DNA of 64,000 nucleotides. It comes from Streptomyces gelaticus (GTDB taxonomy: Bacteria; Actinomycetota; Actinomycetes; Streptomycetales; Streptomycetaceae). Below the pieces are notes generated by a model that worked only from the letters and a program-made list of their open reading frames with translations, was not told the origin of the DNA and did no database searches. The stretch's first letter is position 1. Each line of letters starts with the position of its first letter. Positions 16,494 through 24,926 of the stretch are shown here, in pieces. The DNA lies in contig NZ_BMTF01000004.1 of assembly GCF_014649535.1 (NCBI RefSeq), forward strand, positions 112,397-176,396, read 5' to 3'. Both the position numbers and the translations under genes were made by a program.

Positions 16494-17900
16494 CTACCGC
16501 CAGCGGCTGACCTCGACGTTTTCCAGCACGCCCAGGGCGTCCGGCACGAGGATGGCCGCGGAGTAGTAGGCCGTCACCAGATAGGAGATGATCGCCTGCT
16601 CGTCGATCCCCATGAAGCGGACCGAGAGGCTGGGCTCGATCTCGTCGGGGATGCCGGACTGCTGGAGTCCGATGACGCCCTGCTCGGCCTCACCCGTCCT
16701 CATGCAGATGATCGACGTGGTCCGGGCGTCGGTGACCGGGATCTTGTTGCACGGGAAGATCGGCACCCCTCGCCAGGCCGGCACGTGGTGTCCGCCGACG
16801 TCGACGCTCTCCGGCACCAGACCGCGCTTGTTGCACTCACGGCCGAACGCGGCGATGGCCTTCGGGTGGGCGAGGAAGAGCTTCGAGCCGCGGCGGCGCG
16901 AAAGCAGCTCGTCCATGTCGTCGGGGCCGGGCGCGCCGTCGTGCGGCTGGAGGCGCTGACCGTAGTCGCAGTTGTTGAGCAGCCCGAACTCGCGGTTGTT
17001 GATCAGCTCGTGCTCCTGGCGCTCGCGCAGCGCCTCGACTGTGAGCCGCAACTGCTGCTCGGTCTGGTTCATCGGCTGGTTGTAGAGGTCGGCGACCCGG
17101 CTGTGGACCTTCAGCACGGTCTGGGCGACGCTCAGTTCGTACTCACGGGGGGATGCGTCGTAGTCGACGTACGTGTGCGGGACGACGGCCTCGCCGACAT
17201 GGCCGGCGGAGAGGTCGATCGCCGCCTCGCCGTACTTGTTGGTGCGCTGCTCCGGGATGCTGAGCAGTCCGGCGAGATGGTCGCGGAGCGAGTCGGCGCG
17301 CTCGGCGAGGTTCAGCACGTCCGCCCGGCTCAGCGTCAGCACCGTGCAGGCGGTGACGGCACGGGCCGTGTACTCCCAGACGGCGTCGCCGTCCACCAGG
17401 GCCTGGTCCCCGAAGTAGGCCCCGTCGGCGTGGACCCCGAGCACCGTCTCGTCCCCGTACGGACCGGTGCCGATCTTCTCGACCTTGCCGTGTGCCAGCA
17501 GATAGACGCTGTCCGCCGCGTCCCCCGACGCGGCCAGCACCTGCCCGGCCGCGATCTCGCGCTGTTCGCACCGCCGGGCGAGCTCGCCCAGCGCCTCCTC
17601 GTCACCGAAGTCCCGCAGGGCGGGGAGCTCTCCGAGCTCGGCGGGGATGACCGCGACCCGGTCACCGGTCTGCACGAAGGTCACCCTGCCGTCCCCGACC
17701 GAGTAGCTCAGCCTGCGGTTCACCCGGTAGGTACCACCCTGCACCTGCACCCACGGCAGCATCTTCAGCAGCCACCGCGAGGTGATCTCCTGCATCTGCG
17801 GGGCGGACTTGGTGGTCGTCGCGAGGTTCCGCGCCGCTGCCGTCCCCAGACTCTGCTGCGGCGGCAACGACGCGCTCTGAACCTCTTCACCAACGGACAT
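16494..17900 (-). CDS. Family 2B encapsulin shell protein with cNMP-binding-like domain
   Basis: The 468-residue HK97-fold protein belongs to the Family 2B encapsulins, self-assembling protein nanocompartments. A flexible N-terminal arm (about residues 1-75) precedes a cyclic-nucleotide-binding-like domain (about 85-205; [30 protein letters not shown]) inserted ahead of the shell fold. The shell part includes [36 protein letters not shown] and [19 protein letters not shown]. The end has [23 protein letters not shown] at 17898-17900 is preceded by GAGGGAGAGGA. The polyprenyl synthase follows on the same strand. It is often misannotated as a Crp/Fnr-type regulator; no helix-turn-helix is present. 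Confidence 0.93.
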   Translation of the reverse strand: MSVGEEVQSASLPPQQSLGTAAARNLATTTKSAPQMQEITSRWLLKMLPWVQVQGGTYRVNRRLSYSVGDGRVTFVQTGDRVAVIPAELGELPALRDFGDEEALGELARRCEQREIAAGQVLAASGDAADSVYLLAHGKVEKIGTGPYGDETVLGVHADGAYFGDQALVDGDAVWEYTARAVTACTVLTLSRADVLNLAERADSLRDHLAGLLSIPEQRTNKYGEAAIDLSAGHVGEAVVPHTYVDYDASPREYELSVAQTVLKVHSRVADLYNQPMNQTEQQLRLTVEALRERQEHELINNREFGLLNNCDYGQRLQPHDGAPGPDDMDELLSRRRGSKLFLAHPKAIAAFGRECNKRGLVPESVDVGGHHVPAWRGVPIFPCNKIPVTDARTTSIICMRTGEAEQGVIGLQQSGIPDEIEPSLSVRFMGIDEQAIISYLVTAYYSAAILVPDALGVLENVEVSRWR

Positions 17901-18037
17901 CTGACGTCCTCTCCCTCTTCGGCTGACCTGCACGAAGAGCCTTTCAGCGCGGAGAGTGGTCGCGCCATTACACAAAAGAGTGTGACTAATCGGCTTTGGG
18001 CTGGGCACAACGCTGAGCGATGTCCGCGGAGCGCTTT

Positions 18038-18060
18038 AAGTTGCATCCTCGATGCAACTT
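18038..18060. promoter_or_regulatory. NsrR operator upstream of nsrR
   Basis: AAGTTGCATC (18038-18047) and GATGCAACTT (18051-18060) are perfect inverses around CTC, a 23-bp dyad just 16 bases before the nsrR start. Size and geometry match NsrR sites (11-1-11). This suggests negative autoregulation relieved when nitric oxide damages the iron-sulfur cluster. Confidence 0.82.
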
Positions 18061-18076
18061 ATCTACGGTTGCTGCC

Positions 18077-18526
18077 ATGCGGCTGACGAGATTCACCGAC
18101 GTGGCGCTGCGCGTACTGATGCGCCTCGCCGTCGCGGAGAACGAGGACCCGCCGACCACCCGGGAGGTGGCGGCCACCATGCAGGTGCCGTACACCCACA
18201 CCGCGAAGGTCGTCGCCAGGCTCCAGCACCTCGGCCTCATCGAGGCGCGACGGGGCCGCGGCGGGGGGCTGAGTCTCACCGGGGCGGGCCGCTCCGCCTC
18301 GATCGGCGGACTCGTCCGGGAGCTGGAAGGGCCCGGCGACGTCGTCGACTGCGAGGGCAGCACCCCCTGCCCCCTCCGCTCGGCCTGCCGGCTGCGCAGC
18401 GCCCTGCGCCTCGCCGAGGAGGCGTTCTACGCCTCGCTCGATCCGCTCACCGTCACCGAACTGGTCGCATCCCCCACCGGACCACTGCTGATCGGCATCA
18501 GCGGTCGCCGCCCGGACACCGGCTGA
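18077..18526 (+). CDS. nsrR: Rrf2-family nitric-oxide sensor NsrR
   Basis: The 149-residue repressor has a winged helix at its N-terminus (RFTDVALRVLMRLAVAENED, PTTREVAATMQVPYTH) and the three cluster-binding cysteines in the C-terminal segment CEGSTPCPLRSACRL. These hold a [4Fe-4S] cluster that reacts with NO. In Streptomyces, NsrR controls its own gene and the flavohaemoglobin genes. Here the flavohaemoglobin gene follows 115 bases downstream on the same strand, with NsrR-like dyads before both genes. Confidence 0.93.
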   Translation: MRLTRFTDVALRVLMRLAVAENEDPPTTREVAATMQVPYTHTAKVVARLQHLGLIEARRGRGGGLSLTGAGRSASIGGLVRELEGPGDVVDCEGSTPCPLRSACRLRSALRLAEEAFYASLDPLTVTELVASPTGPLLIGISGRRPDTG

Positions 18527-18602
18527 GCCGCCGCACCACGGGCCCCGGCGCCCGATTCCGCAACCACCCGGCTTCGCCTTGCCCGGTTCCGTCCTGCCCA
18601 AA

Positions 18603-18625
18603 AATACGAATCTCAAATACCAATT
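18603..18625. promoter_or_regulatory. Probable weak NsrR site before hmpA
   Basis: A 23-base AT-rich dyad, arms 18603-18613 and 18615-18625, matches at 7 of 11 symmetric positions and shares the AAnACGnAT look of NsrR sites. It lies 16 bases before the flavohaemoglobin ATG, the same spacing as the perfect palindrome has to nsrR. Assignment is by position and partial symmetry. Confidence 0.5.
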
Positions 18626-18641
18626 CAAATGAGGAGTCCTG

Positions 18642-19838
18642 ATGCTCTCCGAGACGTCGACCGCCACTGTCCGTGCCACCCTCCCCGCCGTGGGCGCGGC
18701 GATCGGGGACATCGCCGATCTCTTCTACCGCAAGCTCTTCGAGGCCCACCCCGAGCTGCTGCGCGACCTCTTCAACCGCGGCAACCAGGCGTCCGGCGCC
18801 CAGCGGCAGGCCCTCGCGGGCTCCATCGCCGCCTTCGCGACCCATCTGATCGAGCACCCGGACACCCGCCCCGACGTGATGCTCGGCCGGATCGCCCACA
18901 AGCACGCCTCGCTCGGCGTCACCGCCGCCCAGTACGACATCGTGCACACCCATCTGTTCGCCGCCATCGCCGAAGTGCTCGGCGACGCGGTCACCCCGGA
19001 GGTCGCCGCCGCGTGGGACGAGGTCTACTGGCTGATGGCCGGTGCCCTGATCTCGATCGAGGAGCGGCTGTACGCACAGCAGGGCGTCGTCGCCGGCGAC
19101 GTGTGGCGCGAGTGGGAGGTGGCCGCCCGGATCGAGGAGACCGCCGATGTCGACACCTTCCAGCTCCGCCCGGCCGACGGAGCGCCCGCCCCCGCCTTCC
19201 GGCCCGGCCAGTACGTCTCCGTACAGGTGGAACTCCCCGACGGGGCCCGCCAGATACGCCAGTACAGCCTCTCCTGCGCCCCCGGCTCGCGGCTCCGTTC
19301 GATCACCGTCAAGCGGGTGCACGGCGGCGGCGCGCCGGACGGCGAGGTCTCGAACCATCTGCACACCGAGGTGAAGGCCGGCGACCTGCTGCGGGTCTCC
19401 GCACCGTACGGCGACCTCGTACTCGGATCCGCCGACGCGCCGCTCCTGCTCGCCTCCGCCGGCATCGGCTGCACCCCGATGCTCTCGATGCTGGACCACC
19501 TCGCGGCGACCGGGCACCGCGCCCCGGTCACCGTCGTGCACGGCGACCGCTCCCCCGCCACCCACGCGATGCGCACCGACCACGCCCTGCTCACCGGCAA
19601 GCTCCCCGACGCCACCGCCCACTTCTGGTACGAGGACCCCGAGCCCGGCCACCCCGCCGAGCGCACCGGCCAGGTCGATCTGAGCGACCTCGCCGTCGCC
19701 CCCGGCACCCACGCCTATCTCTGCGGCCCCCTCCCCTTCATGCGCGCCGTACGCACCCAGCTGCTGGCCAAGGGCGTCCCGGCGGCCGACATCCACTACG
19801 AGGTGTTCGGCCCCGACATGTGGCTCACCCAGGACTGA
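18642..19838 (+). CDS. hmpA: Flavohaemoglobin, nitric oxide dioxygenase
   Basis: The enzyme converts NO plus O2 to nitrate using NAD(P)H. In the 398 residues, the globin domain spans 1-140, with distal Tyr in LFYRKLFEAHPELL, Gln in NQASGAQRQAL and the proximal His region AHKHASLGVTAAQYDIV. The ferredoxin-reductase-like FAD domain is at 150-250 (FRPGQYVSV, IRQYSLSCAP) and the NAD domain at 255-395 (ASAGIGCTPMLSML, YLCGPLPFM). All key residues are present. ATG after GAGGAG. NsrR-like operators indicate NO induction. Confidence 0.96.
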   Translation: MLSETSTATVRATLPAVGAAIGDIADLFYRKLFEAHPELLRDLFNRGNQASGAQRQALAGSIAAFATHLIEHPDTRPDVMLGRIAHKHASLGVTAAQYDIVHTHLFAAIAEVLGDAVTPEVAAAWDEVYWLMAGALISIEERLYAQQGVVAGDVWREWEVAARIEETADVDTFQLRPADGAPAPAFRPGQYVSVQVELPDGARQIRQYSLSCAPGSRLRSITVKRVHGGGAPDGEVSNHLHTEVKAGDLLRVSAPYGDLVLGSADAPLLLASAGIGCTPMLSMLDHLAATGHRAPVTVVHGDRSPATHAMRTDHALLTGKLPDATAHFWYEDPEPGHPAERTGQVDLSDLAVAPGTHAYLCGPLPFMRAVRTQLLAKGVPAADIHYEVFGPDMWLTQD

Positions 19839-19873
19839 GTCCGGCGCCCCTGCGGTCCGGCGACAATTGCGGC

Positions 19874-20791
19874 ATGGCCTCCGAAGCGCTCGACCTCGCC
19901 CGGCTGCGGCCGGTGCTGCCCTCGCCCCTGCAGCCGGTCGAGGACGAGCGCTTCGCGCGCCGCGGCGTACGGCTGCTGCTCAAGCGTGACGATCTGATCC
20001 ACCCCGATCTGCCCGGCAACAAATGGCGCAAGCTCGCCCCCAATCTGCGGGCCGCCGCCGGGCGCACCGTGCTGACCTTCGGCGGCGCGTACTCCAACCA
20101 CCTGCGGGCCACCGCCGCCGCCGGGCGGCTGCTCGGCTTTCCCACCGTCGGGGTCGTACGCGGCGACGAACTGGCCGGCCGGCCGCTGAACCCCTCACTG
20201 GCCCGGTGCGCCGCCGACGGCATGACCCTGCACTTCGTGGACCGCGCGACCTACCGCGCGAAGGGCGATCCTGAGGTCCTGGCGGGGCTGCTGAGCGCCT
20301 TCGGGGAATGCTGTGTCGTCCCGGAGGGCGGCAGCAACGCCCTGGCCGCACAGGGCTGCACAGAGCTGGGGCGCGAGCTGCGCGGCCGGGCCGACACGGT
20401 CGCGGTGGCCTGCGGCACCGGGGGCACCCTCGCCGGTCTCGCCGCCGGCCTCGCCCCCGGGCAGCGCGCCCTCGGCGTCCCGGTGCTGCGCGGCGGCTTC
20501 CTCGGGGACGCGGTGCGCGAACTGCAGCAGGAGGCCTTCGGCGGCCCGGCCGGGTCGTGGTCCCTGGACGAGCGCTTCCACTTCGGCGGCTACGCCCGTA
20601 CGACCCCGGCCCTGCACGCCTTCGCCGACGACTTCGAGCAGCGACACGGCCTGCCCGTGGAGCGGCTCTACGTCGCCAAGCTGCTCCACGCGCTCACCGA
20701 ACTGGCCGGGGAGGGCGCGTTCCCTCCGGGAACCACGGTCGCGGCGGTCGTCACGGGCAGCCCTCAGGGGGCGTCCGACTCCTCCCGGTAG
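19874..20791 (+). CDS. PLP-dependent ACC deaminase/D-cysteine desulfhydrase family protein
   Basis: The 305-residue fold-type II PLP enzyme has the PLP lysine in HPDLPGNKWRKLAPNL (second Lys of the N-K-x-R-K run). A glycine-rich phosphate loop is seen in ACGTGGTLAGLAAGLAP, and the substrate serine region reads FGGAYSNHLRATAAAG. Members deaminate 1-aminocyclopropane-1-carboxylate or desulfurate D-cysteine; the sequence cannot decide between them. The start ATG has only a weak ribosome site. The stop lies inside the end of the convergent antiporter gene (28-base overlap). Confidence 0.87.
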   Translation: MASEALDLARLRPVLPSPLQPVEDERFARRGVRLLLKRDDLIHPDLPGNKWRKLAPNLRAAAGRTVLTFGGAYSNHLRATAAAGRLLGFPTVGVVRGDELAGRPLNPSLARCAADGMTLHFVDRATYRAKGDPEVLAGLLSAFGECCVVPEGGSNALAAQGCTELGRELRGRADTVAVACGTGGTLAGLAAGLAPGQRALGVPVLRGGFLGDAVRELQQEAFGGPAGSWSLDERFHFGGYARTTPALHAFADDFEQRHGLPVERLYVAKLLHALTELAGEGAFPPGTTVAAVVTGSPQGASDSSR

Positions 20792-22368
20792 GCCGCCGCC
20801 TCCTCCAGGTCGAGCCGTCTGAGCAGCGTCCGCAGCATCTCGTCGTCGATCCGCCGCTCGTCCCGCAGCGTCACGAAGACCGACCGCTCGGCCTCGATCA
20901 TCTCCCTGGCCAGCCGTCGGTAGGTGTCGTCCGCCGACTCCCCGGTCAGCGGATTGGCCGCGCCCAGCCGCTCCCACACGGCGTTGCGGCGGCGCTCCAG
21001 CACGGTGCGCAGCCGGTCGGCGAGGGGTCCCGGCAGCTGGTTGCGGCGATCGGCGAGCAGCTCGTCCAGCCGCGCCTCGGCGGCCGCGGATGCCTCGCTC
21101 TGGGCCTGCGCCTCGGCCAGCGTCTGGGCCTTCGCGTCGCGCCCCGGGAGCTTCAGGACCCGCACCAGCAGCGGCAGGCTGAGCCCCTGGACGACCAGGG
21201 TGCCGATGACGGTGGTGAAGGTCAGGAACAGCACCAGGTTGCGGGCCGGAAACGGGCTCCCGTCGGACACGGCGAACGGGATGGAGAAGGCGATGGCGAG
21301 CGAGACGACGCCGCGCATCCCGGCCCAGCTGACGATCAGCGGCGCCGTCCAGTCGGTGTCGGGCTCGCGTTCCCTGATCCGTTTCGACAGCCACCGGGGC
21401 AGGTACGTCGCCGGATAGACCCAGATGAAGCGGACCACGACCACGGCGAGGAAGACGGCCACCGCGTACCGGACCGCGTCACCCACGGCGTACGCGCCGA
21501 GCCCCTTCAGCACGAAGGGCAGCTGGAGCCCGATCAGCGCGAAGACCGCGGACTCCAGGACGAACGCGACCATCTTCCAGACGGCCGCCTCCTGGAGCCG
21601 GGTCGCGAAGTCCACCTGCCAGGCCCGGTGCCCCAGGTAGAGCGCCACGACGACCACGGCGAGCACCCCGGAGGCGTGTACGTGTTCGGCCGCCGCGTAC
21701 GCCACGAAGGGGATCAGCAGCGACAGCGTGTTCTGCAGCAGCGCTTCCTTGAGGTGGGTGCGCAGCCAGTGCAGCGGCACCATCAGCGCCAGGCCGACCG
21801 CGACCCCGCCGACCGCGGCGAGGAAGAACTCGCCGATCGCAGCGCCCCAGCTCATCCCCTCGCCCACGGCGGCGGCGACCGCCACCTTGTAGGCGGTGAT
21901 CGCGGTGGCGTCGTTCACCAGGGACTCGCCCTGCAGGACCGTCGTGACCCGGCCGGGCAGCCCGACCCGGCGCGCGATCGCGGCGGCCGTGACCGCGTCC
22001 GGCGGGGCGACGACCGCGCCGAGCACCAGCGCGGCGGTGAGCGGCAGGTCGGGCACGAGGCGGTACGCCAGCCAGCCGACCGCGACCGTCGCGAACAGGA
22101 CGTAACCGACCGACAGCAGCGCGACCGGCCGGAGATTGGCCCGCAGATCGAGGTACGAGCTGTCGACGGCCGCCGTGTAGAGCAAGGGCGGCAGCAGCAG
22201 CGGCAGCACGATGTGCGCGTCCAGGGTGTAGGTGGGCACCCCGGGCAGATAGGAGGCGATCAGGCCCACGGTGACGAGCAGCAGCGGGGCAGGCACCGGG
22301 GTACGGCGGGCCGCCCCCGCGACCGCCGCACTGGCCGCGACCAGTCCCACCAGCGGCAATACGTCCAT
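20764..22368 (-). CDS. CPA1-type Na+/H+ antiporter
   Basis: The membrane antiporter has 534 residues. About twelve hydrophobic segments span residues 1-400, with the ion-binding motif in VLGAVVAPPDAVTAAAI (PDA replaces the classical ND of CPA1) and the second region in GESLVNDATAITAYKVAV. A cytoplasmic tail of about 130 residues is charged and helical (ERRRNAVWERLG, EAERSVFVTLRDERRIDDEML). The ATG at 22366-22368 is preceded by GAGGA, and only 35 bases separate it from the divergent zinc-finger gene. Confidence 0.93.
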   Translation of the reverse strand: MDVLPLVGLVAASAAVAGAARRTPVPAPLLLVTVGLIASYLPGVPTYTLDAHIVLPLLLPPLLYTAAVDSSYLDLRANLRPVALLSVGYVLFATVAVGWLAYRLVPDLPLTAALVLGAVVAPPDAVTAAAIARRVGLPGRVTTVLQGESLVNDATAITAYKVAVAAAVGEGMSWGAAIGEFFLAAVGGVAVGLALMVPLHWLRTHLKEALLQNTLSLLIPFVAYAAAEHVHASGVLAVVVVALYLGHRAWQVDFATRLQEAAVWKMVAFVLESAVFALIGLQLPFVLKGLGAYAVGDAVRYAVAVFLAVVVVRFIWVYPATYLPRWLSKRIREREPDTDWTAPLIVSWAGMRGVVSLAIAFSIPFAVSDGSPFPARNLVLFLTFTTVIGTLVVQGLSLPLLVRVLKLPGRDAKAQTLAEAQAQSEASAAAEARLDELLADRRNQLPGPLADRLRTVLERRRNAVWERLGAANPLTGESADDTYRRLAREMIEAERSVFVTLRDERRIDDEMLRTLLRRLDLEEAAAYREESDAP

Positions 22369-22403
22369 TCCACGGTCCTCGCATCCGTCGTAACCTGACA
22401 ATC

Positions 22404-22664
22404 ATGAGTGACTGCCTCCATGTGTCCGCACTGCCGCGCCCCGAACCGGCACCGCTCAGCGCGACGTGTCCCGGCTGCCTCGCGGCGGGCACCCACCCCG
22501 TGCAGCTGCGGCTCTGCCTGGTCTGCGGCCATGTCGGCTGCTGTGATTCGTCGCCGCTCCAGCACGCCACGGGCCACTTCAAGGAGACGGGCCATCCGGT
22601 GATGCGGAGCTTCGAGCCGGGCGAGAGCTGGCGCTGGTGCTTCGAGGACGGTTCGATCGTCTGA
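22404..22664 (+). CDS. UBP-type zinc-finger protein
   Basis: The 86-residue single-domain protein contains the UBP (BUZ) zinc finger: CPGC near residue 23, LCLVCGHVGCCDSS, QHATGHFKETGHPV and a C-terminal W-rich WRWCFEDGSIV. In eukaryotes this fold binds ubiquitin C-termini; in actinobacteria the partner is unknown. It is a common neighbour of the sigH locus in Streptomyces and is followed by the sigma-factor promoter region. Confidence 0.9.
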   Translation: MSDCLHVSALPRPEPAPLSATCPGCLAAGTHPVQLRLCLVCGHVGCCDSSPLQHATGHFKETGHPVMRSFEPGESWRWCFEDGSIV

Positions 22665-22894
22665 GGCCTGGGTACGTCAAACCGGCGCCGGTTGTTCGCA
22701 ATTGACCGCCGCAGACCCCTACCCACTGTGTGTACCCATGGGCTTACCATGAGTGACAGCCATGGGCTGGGGCTCTGGCGACACGGCATCATGGGTCGCG
22801 ATAGCGTCGCGGACCAGAACCGAAGACGTACCGCATGGCTCCGGGGCACCCTTCCCGGATCCTCGAAAGAGTTTGTGCCACCTTGGAGGTGAGG

Positions 22895-23308
22895 GTGTCC
22901 CAGATCGCAGGCGAGCCCGGGAATCAGGACTTCGTAGAGGTCCGGCTGCCCGCTGCGGGTGCCTACCTGTCGGTGCTGCGTACGGCCACGGCCGGTCTCG
23001 CAGCGCGCTTGGACTTCACCCTCGACGAGATCGAGGATCTTCGCATCGCGGTCGACGAGGCCTGCGCGATCCTGCTTCAGCAGGCCGTGCCGGGCTCCGT
23101 CCTCAGCTGCGTCTTCCGGCTCGTCGAGGATTCTCTCGAGGTCACGGTGGCCGCCCCCACGACGGACGGACGGGCACCGGAGCGCGACACCTTCGCCTGG
23201 ACGGTGCTCTCCGCACTGGCCGGGAAGGTCGACTCCTCGGTGGCCGACGACCGTACGGTCAGCATCAGCCTCTACAAACAGCGCGGCGCGGGACCCGGGC
23301 CGGCGTGA
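22895..23308 (+). CDS. ushX: Anti-sigma factor, RsbW-like (cognate to SigH)
   Basis: The 137-residue protein has the HATPase-like fold of anti-sigma-B factors (FVEVRLPAAGAYLSVLRTAT, EDLRIAVDEACAILLQQA). The GTG start at 22895-22897 follows TTGGAGG and yields the standard N-terminus MSQIAGEPGNQDF. In S. coelicolor the homologous protein (UshX/PrsH) binds SigH. The N-box reads EACAILLQQ rather than EACTNAVKH, and no DxGxG box follows, so kinase activity may be lost. The stop overlaps a GTG start of the sigma gene. Symbol by homology and position. Confidence 0.85.
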   Translation: MSQIAGEPGNQDFVEVRLPAAGAYLSVLRTATAGLAARLDFTLDEIEDLRIAVDEACAILLQQAVPGSVLSCVFRLVEDSLEVTVAAPTTDGRAPERDTFAWTVLSALAGKVDSSVADDRTVSISLYKQRGAGPGPA

Positions 23309-24255
23309 GCAGCGGGAACGGGGACGGTCCTGTGCGGGACGAATCGATGCGACCAGGGGTGGTGCGCGCAGCAGGCATCCCGGAACAACAGGCCCTCCCC
23401 CATCCGGTGGACGGGGACGGGCCGACAGGCCGTACGGTCGCGGTGGAGCAGTCGCAGGCGGAGCGGGCAGGCCAGATGAGCGAGCACGGGCACCACGATC
23501 CACACGACCGCAGCGGGGCGCGGGCGCTCTTCGTCGAACTGCGCGCGCTCCCCGACGGCTCGCCCGAGAAGGCGGAGCTGCGCAATCAGCTGGTGCGGAT
23601 GCATCTGCCGCTCGTGGAGCATCTGGCCCGCCGGTTCCGCAACCGCGGCGAGCCGCTCGACGATCTGACCCAGGTCGCCACGATCGGCCTGATCAAGTCG
23701 GTGGACCGGTTCGACCCGGACCGCGGCGTCGAGTTCTCGACGTACGCGACCCCGACGGTCGTGGGCGAGATCAAGCGCCACTTCCGTGACAAGGGCTGGG
23801 CGGTCCGGGTGCCGCGCCGGCTCCAGGAGCTGCGGCTCTCGCTGACCACGGCCACCGCGGAGCTCTCCCAGCAGCACGGCCGCTCACCCACGGTCCACGA
23901 GCTGGCGGAGCGACTGGGCATCTCCGAGGAAGAGGTCCTGGAGGGCCTGGAGTCGGCCAACGCGTACAGCACGCTCTCACTGGACGTGCCGGACACGGAC
24001 GACGAGTCCCCCGCGGTCGCGGACACACTGGGCTCCGAGGACGAGGCGCTGGAGGGCGTCGAGTACCGGGAGTCGCTCAAGCCGCTGCTGGAGGACCTGC
24101 CGCCGCGCGAGAAGCGGATTCTGCTGCTGCGCTTCTTCGGCAACATGACCCAGTCGCAGATCGCGCAGGAGGTCGGCATCTCGCAGATGCATGTCTCCCG
24201 GCTGCTGGCCCGCACGCTGGCACAGCTGCGCGAGCGGTTGCTCGTCGAGGAGTAG
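23305..24255 (+). CDS. sigH: SigB-type stress sigma factor SigH
   Basis: The SigB/SigF/SigG-family factor is 316 aa from the GTG overlapping the anti-sigma stop. Region 2 is about residues 95-165 (LTQVATIGLIKSVDRFDPDRG, EFSTYATPTVVGEIKRHFRD), region 3 about 175-240 and region 4 about 260-315 (LPPREKRILLLRFFGNMTQSQ, IAQEVGISQMHVSRLLA). Further in-frame starts exist inside (23347, 23476). The same frame is also open far upstream to a GTG at 22753, through the whole anti-sigma gene. S. coelicolor SigH likewise exists as about 34-, 37- and 51-kDa forms. It governs osmotic stress and septation in that species. Confidence 0.93.
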   Translation: MSSGNGDGPVRDESMRPGVVRAAGIPEQQALPHPVDGDGPTGRTVAVEQSQAERAGQMSEHGHHDPHDRSGARALFVELRALPDGSPEKAELRNQLVRMHLPLVEHLARRFRNRGEPLDDLTQVATIGLIKSVDRFDPDRGVEFSTYATPTVVGEIKRHFRDKGWAVRVPRRLQELRLSLTTATAELSQQHGRSPTVHELAERLGISEEEVLEGLESANAYSTLSLDVPDTDDESPAVADTLGSEDEALEGVEYRESLKPLLEDLPPREKRILLLRFFGNMTQSQIAQEVGISQMHVSRLLARTLAQLRERLLVEE

Positions 24256-24279
24256 GCGGCCGCCCGGTGGCGCCGGTCC

Positions 24280-24304
24280 GCCCCGCCCGGTCATCGGGCG
24301 GGGC
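24280..24304. terminator. Terminator between sigH and membrane protein gene
   Basis: GCCCCGCCCG (24280-24289) and CGGGCGGGGC (24295-24304) form a ten-base stem with a five-base loop, 24 bases after the sigH stop and just before the convergent gene's stop. Confidence 0.8.
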
Positions 24305-24308
24305 GCAC

Positions 24309-24764
24309 TCAGTTCTCCGGGTTGGTGCCCGGCCGGCGGATACCGAGCGCCTCGACCGTCGTCGGCCTGACCAGCTGGTAGAGCGCCGTCAGGGTCACCG
24401 CGGCGAGGACGATCCCGGCCGGGATCAGCGCGCCGTGCGACCTCAGCAGCGTCCAGGCCACCGGGAGCGCGATGATCTGCGTGATGAGCGCGGGACCGCG
24501 GCTCCAGCTGCGCCGCCGCAGCAGACCGCGGGCGGCGGACAGCGGGATCAGGGCGAGCGCGATCAGCGTCAGACCGCCCATCTCCGCCTGCTGCGGGCTC
24601 TCGGGGTCTCCGAGCAGACCCATGACCAGCATGTAGATCCCGCCGATGGCCAGCGCCGCCCCTTCCAGGGCGGTGAGTGCGGCAACGAGAGTGATCCTGC
24701 TCGGCTTCACCGGTTCGAGCCTCGGCGAGGGCGACGAGGCGGGCGTGTTCTGCTGAGTACTCAC
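24309..24764 (-). CDS. Small integral membrane protein
   Basis: The 151-residue protein has a polar N-terminus (STQQNTPASSPSP) and four predicted membrane helices (VAALTALEGAALAIGGIYML, MGGLTLIALALIPLSAARGL, PALITQIIALPVAWTLL, PAGIVLAAVTLTALYQLV). It is widespread next to sigH in streptomycetes; its function is unknown. The GTG at 24762-24764 gives a length consistent with homologues; a longer upstream start exists but would add an uncharacteristic arginine-rich tail. Confidence 0.75.
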   Translation of the reverse strand: MSTQQNTPASSPSPRLEPVKPSRITLVAALTALEGAALAIGGIYMLVMGLLGDPESPQQAEMGGLTLIALALIPLSAARGLLRRRSWSRGPALITQIIALPVAWTLLRSHGALIPAGIVLAAVTLTALYQLVRPTTVEALGIRRPGTNPEN

Positions 24765-24926
24765 CCTTGCAGGTTGGCATCCCGAGGTCACGAAAGCGAA
24801 GCCGGGGTCGGAATCGGTACGGGGACGGAGGACCGGCCCGCCCCGCAGCACCCGGACCGTCACCGAGCGTGAAGGTCTGGGGGCAGGACTTCAGAGTGAT
24901 ACCGCACGGTAGGTAGTCTGGCCGTC

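Noticed and set aside
15257..17900. Carotenoid or terpene biosynthetic cluster
   Set aside because: A prenyl synthase is present but no phytoene synthase, desaturase, cyclase or terpene synthase lies on either side.
16494..17900. Crp/Fnr-type transcription factor
   Set aside because: The cNMP-like domain is present but no helix-turn-helix; the C-terminal 260 residues fit an encapsulin shell.
16080..18086. 668-codon plus-strand frame over the encapsulin gene
   Set aside because: Antisense shadow produced by high GC; no family motif and no ribosome site, while the minus-strand encapsulin is unambiguous.
20308..22398. 696-codon plus-strand frame opposite the Na+/H+ antiporter
   Set aside because: Gln/Arg/His-rich composition typical of an antisense shadow; the antiporter has full membrane motifs.
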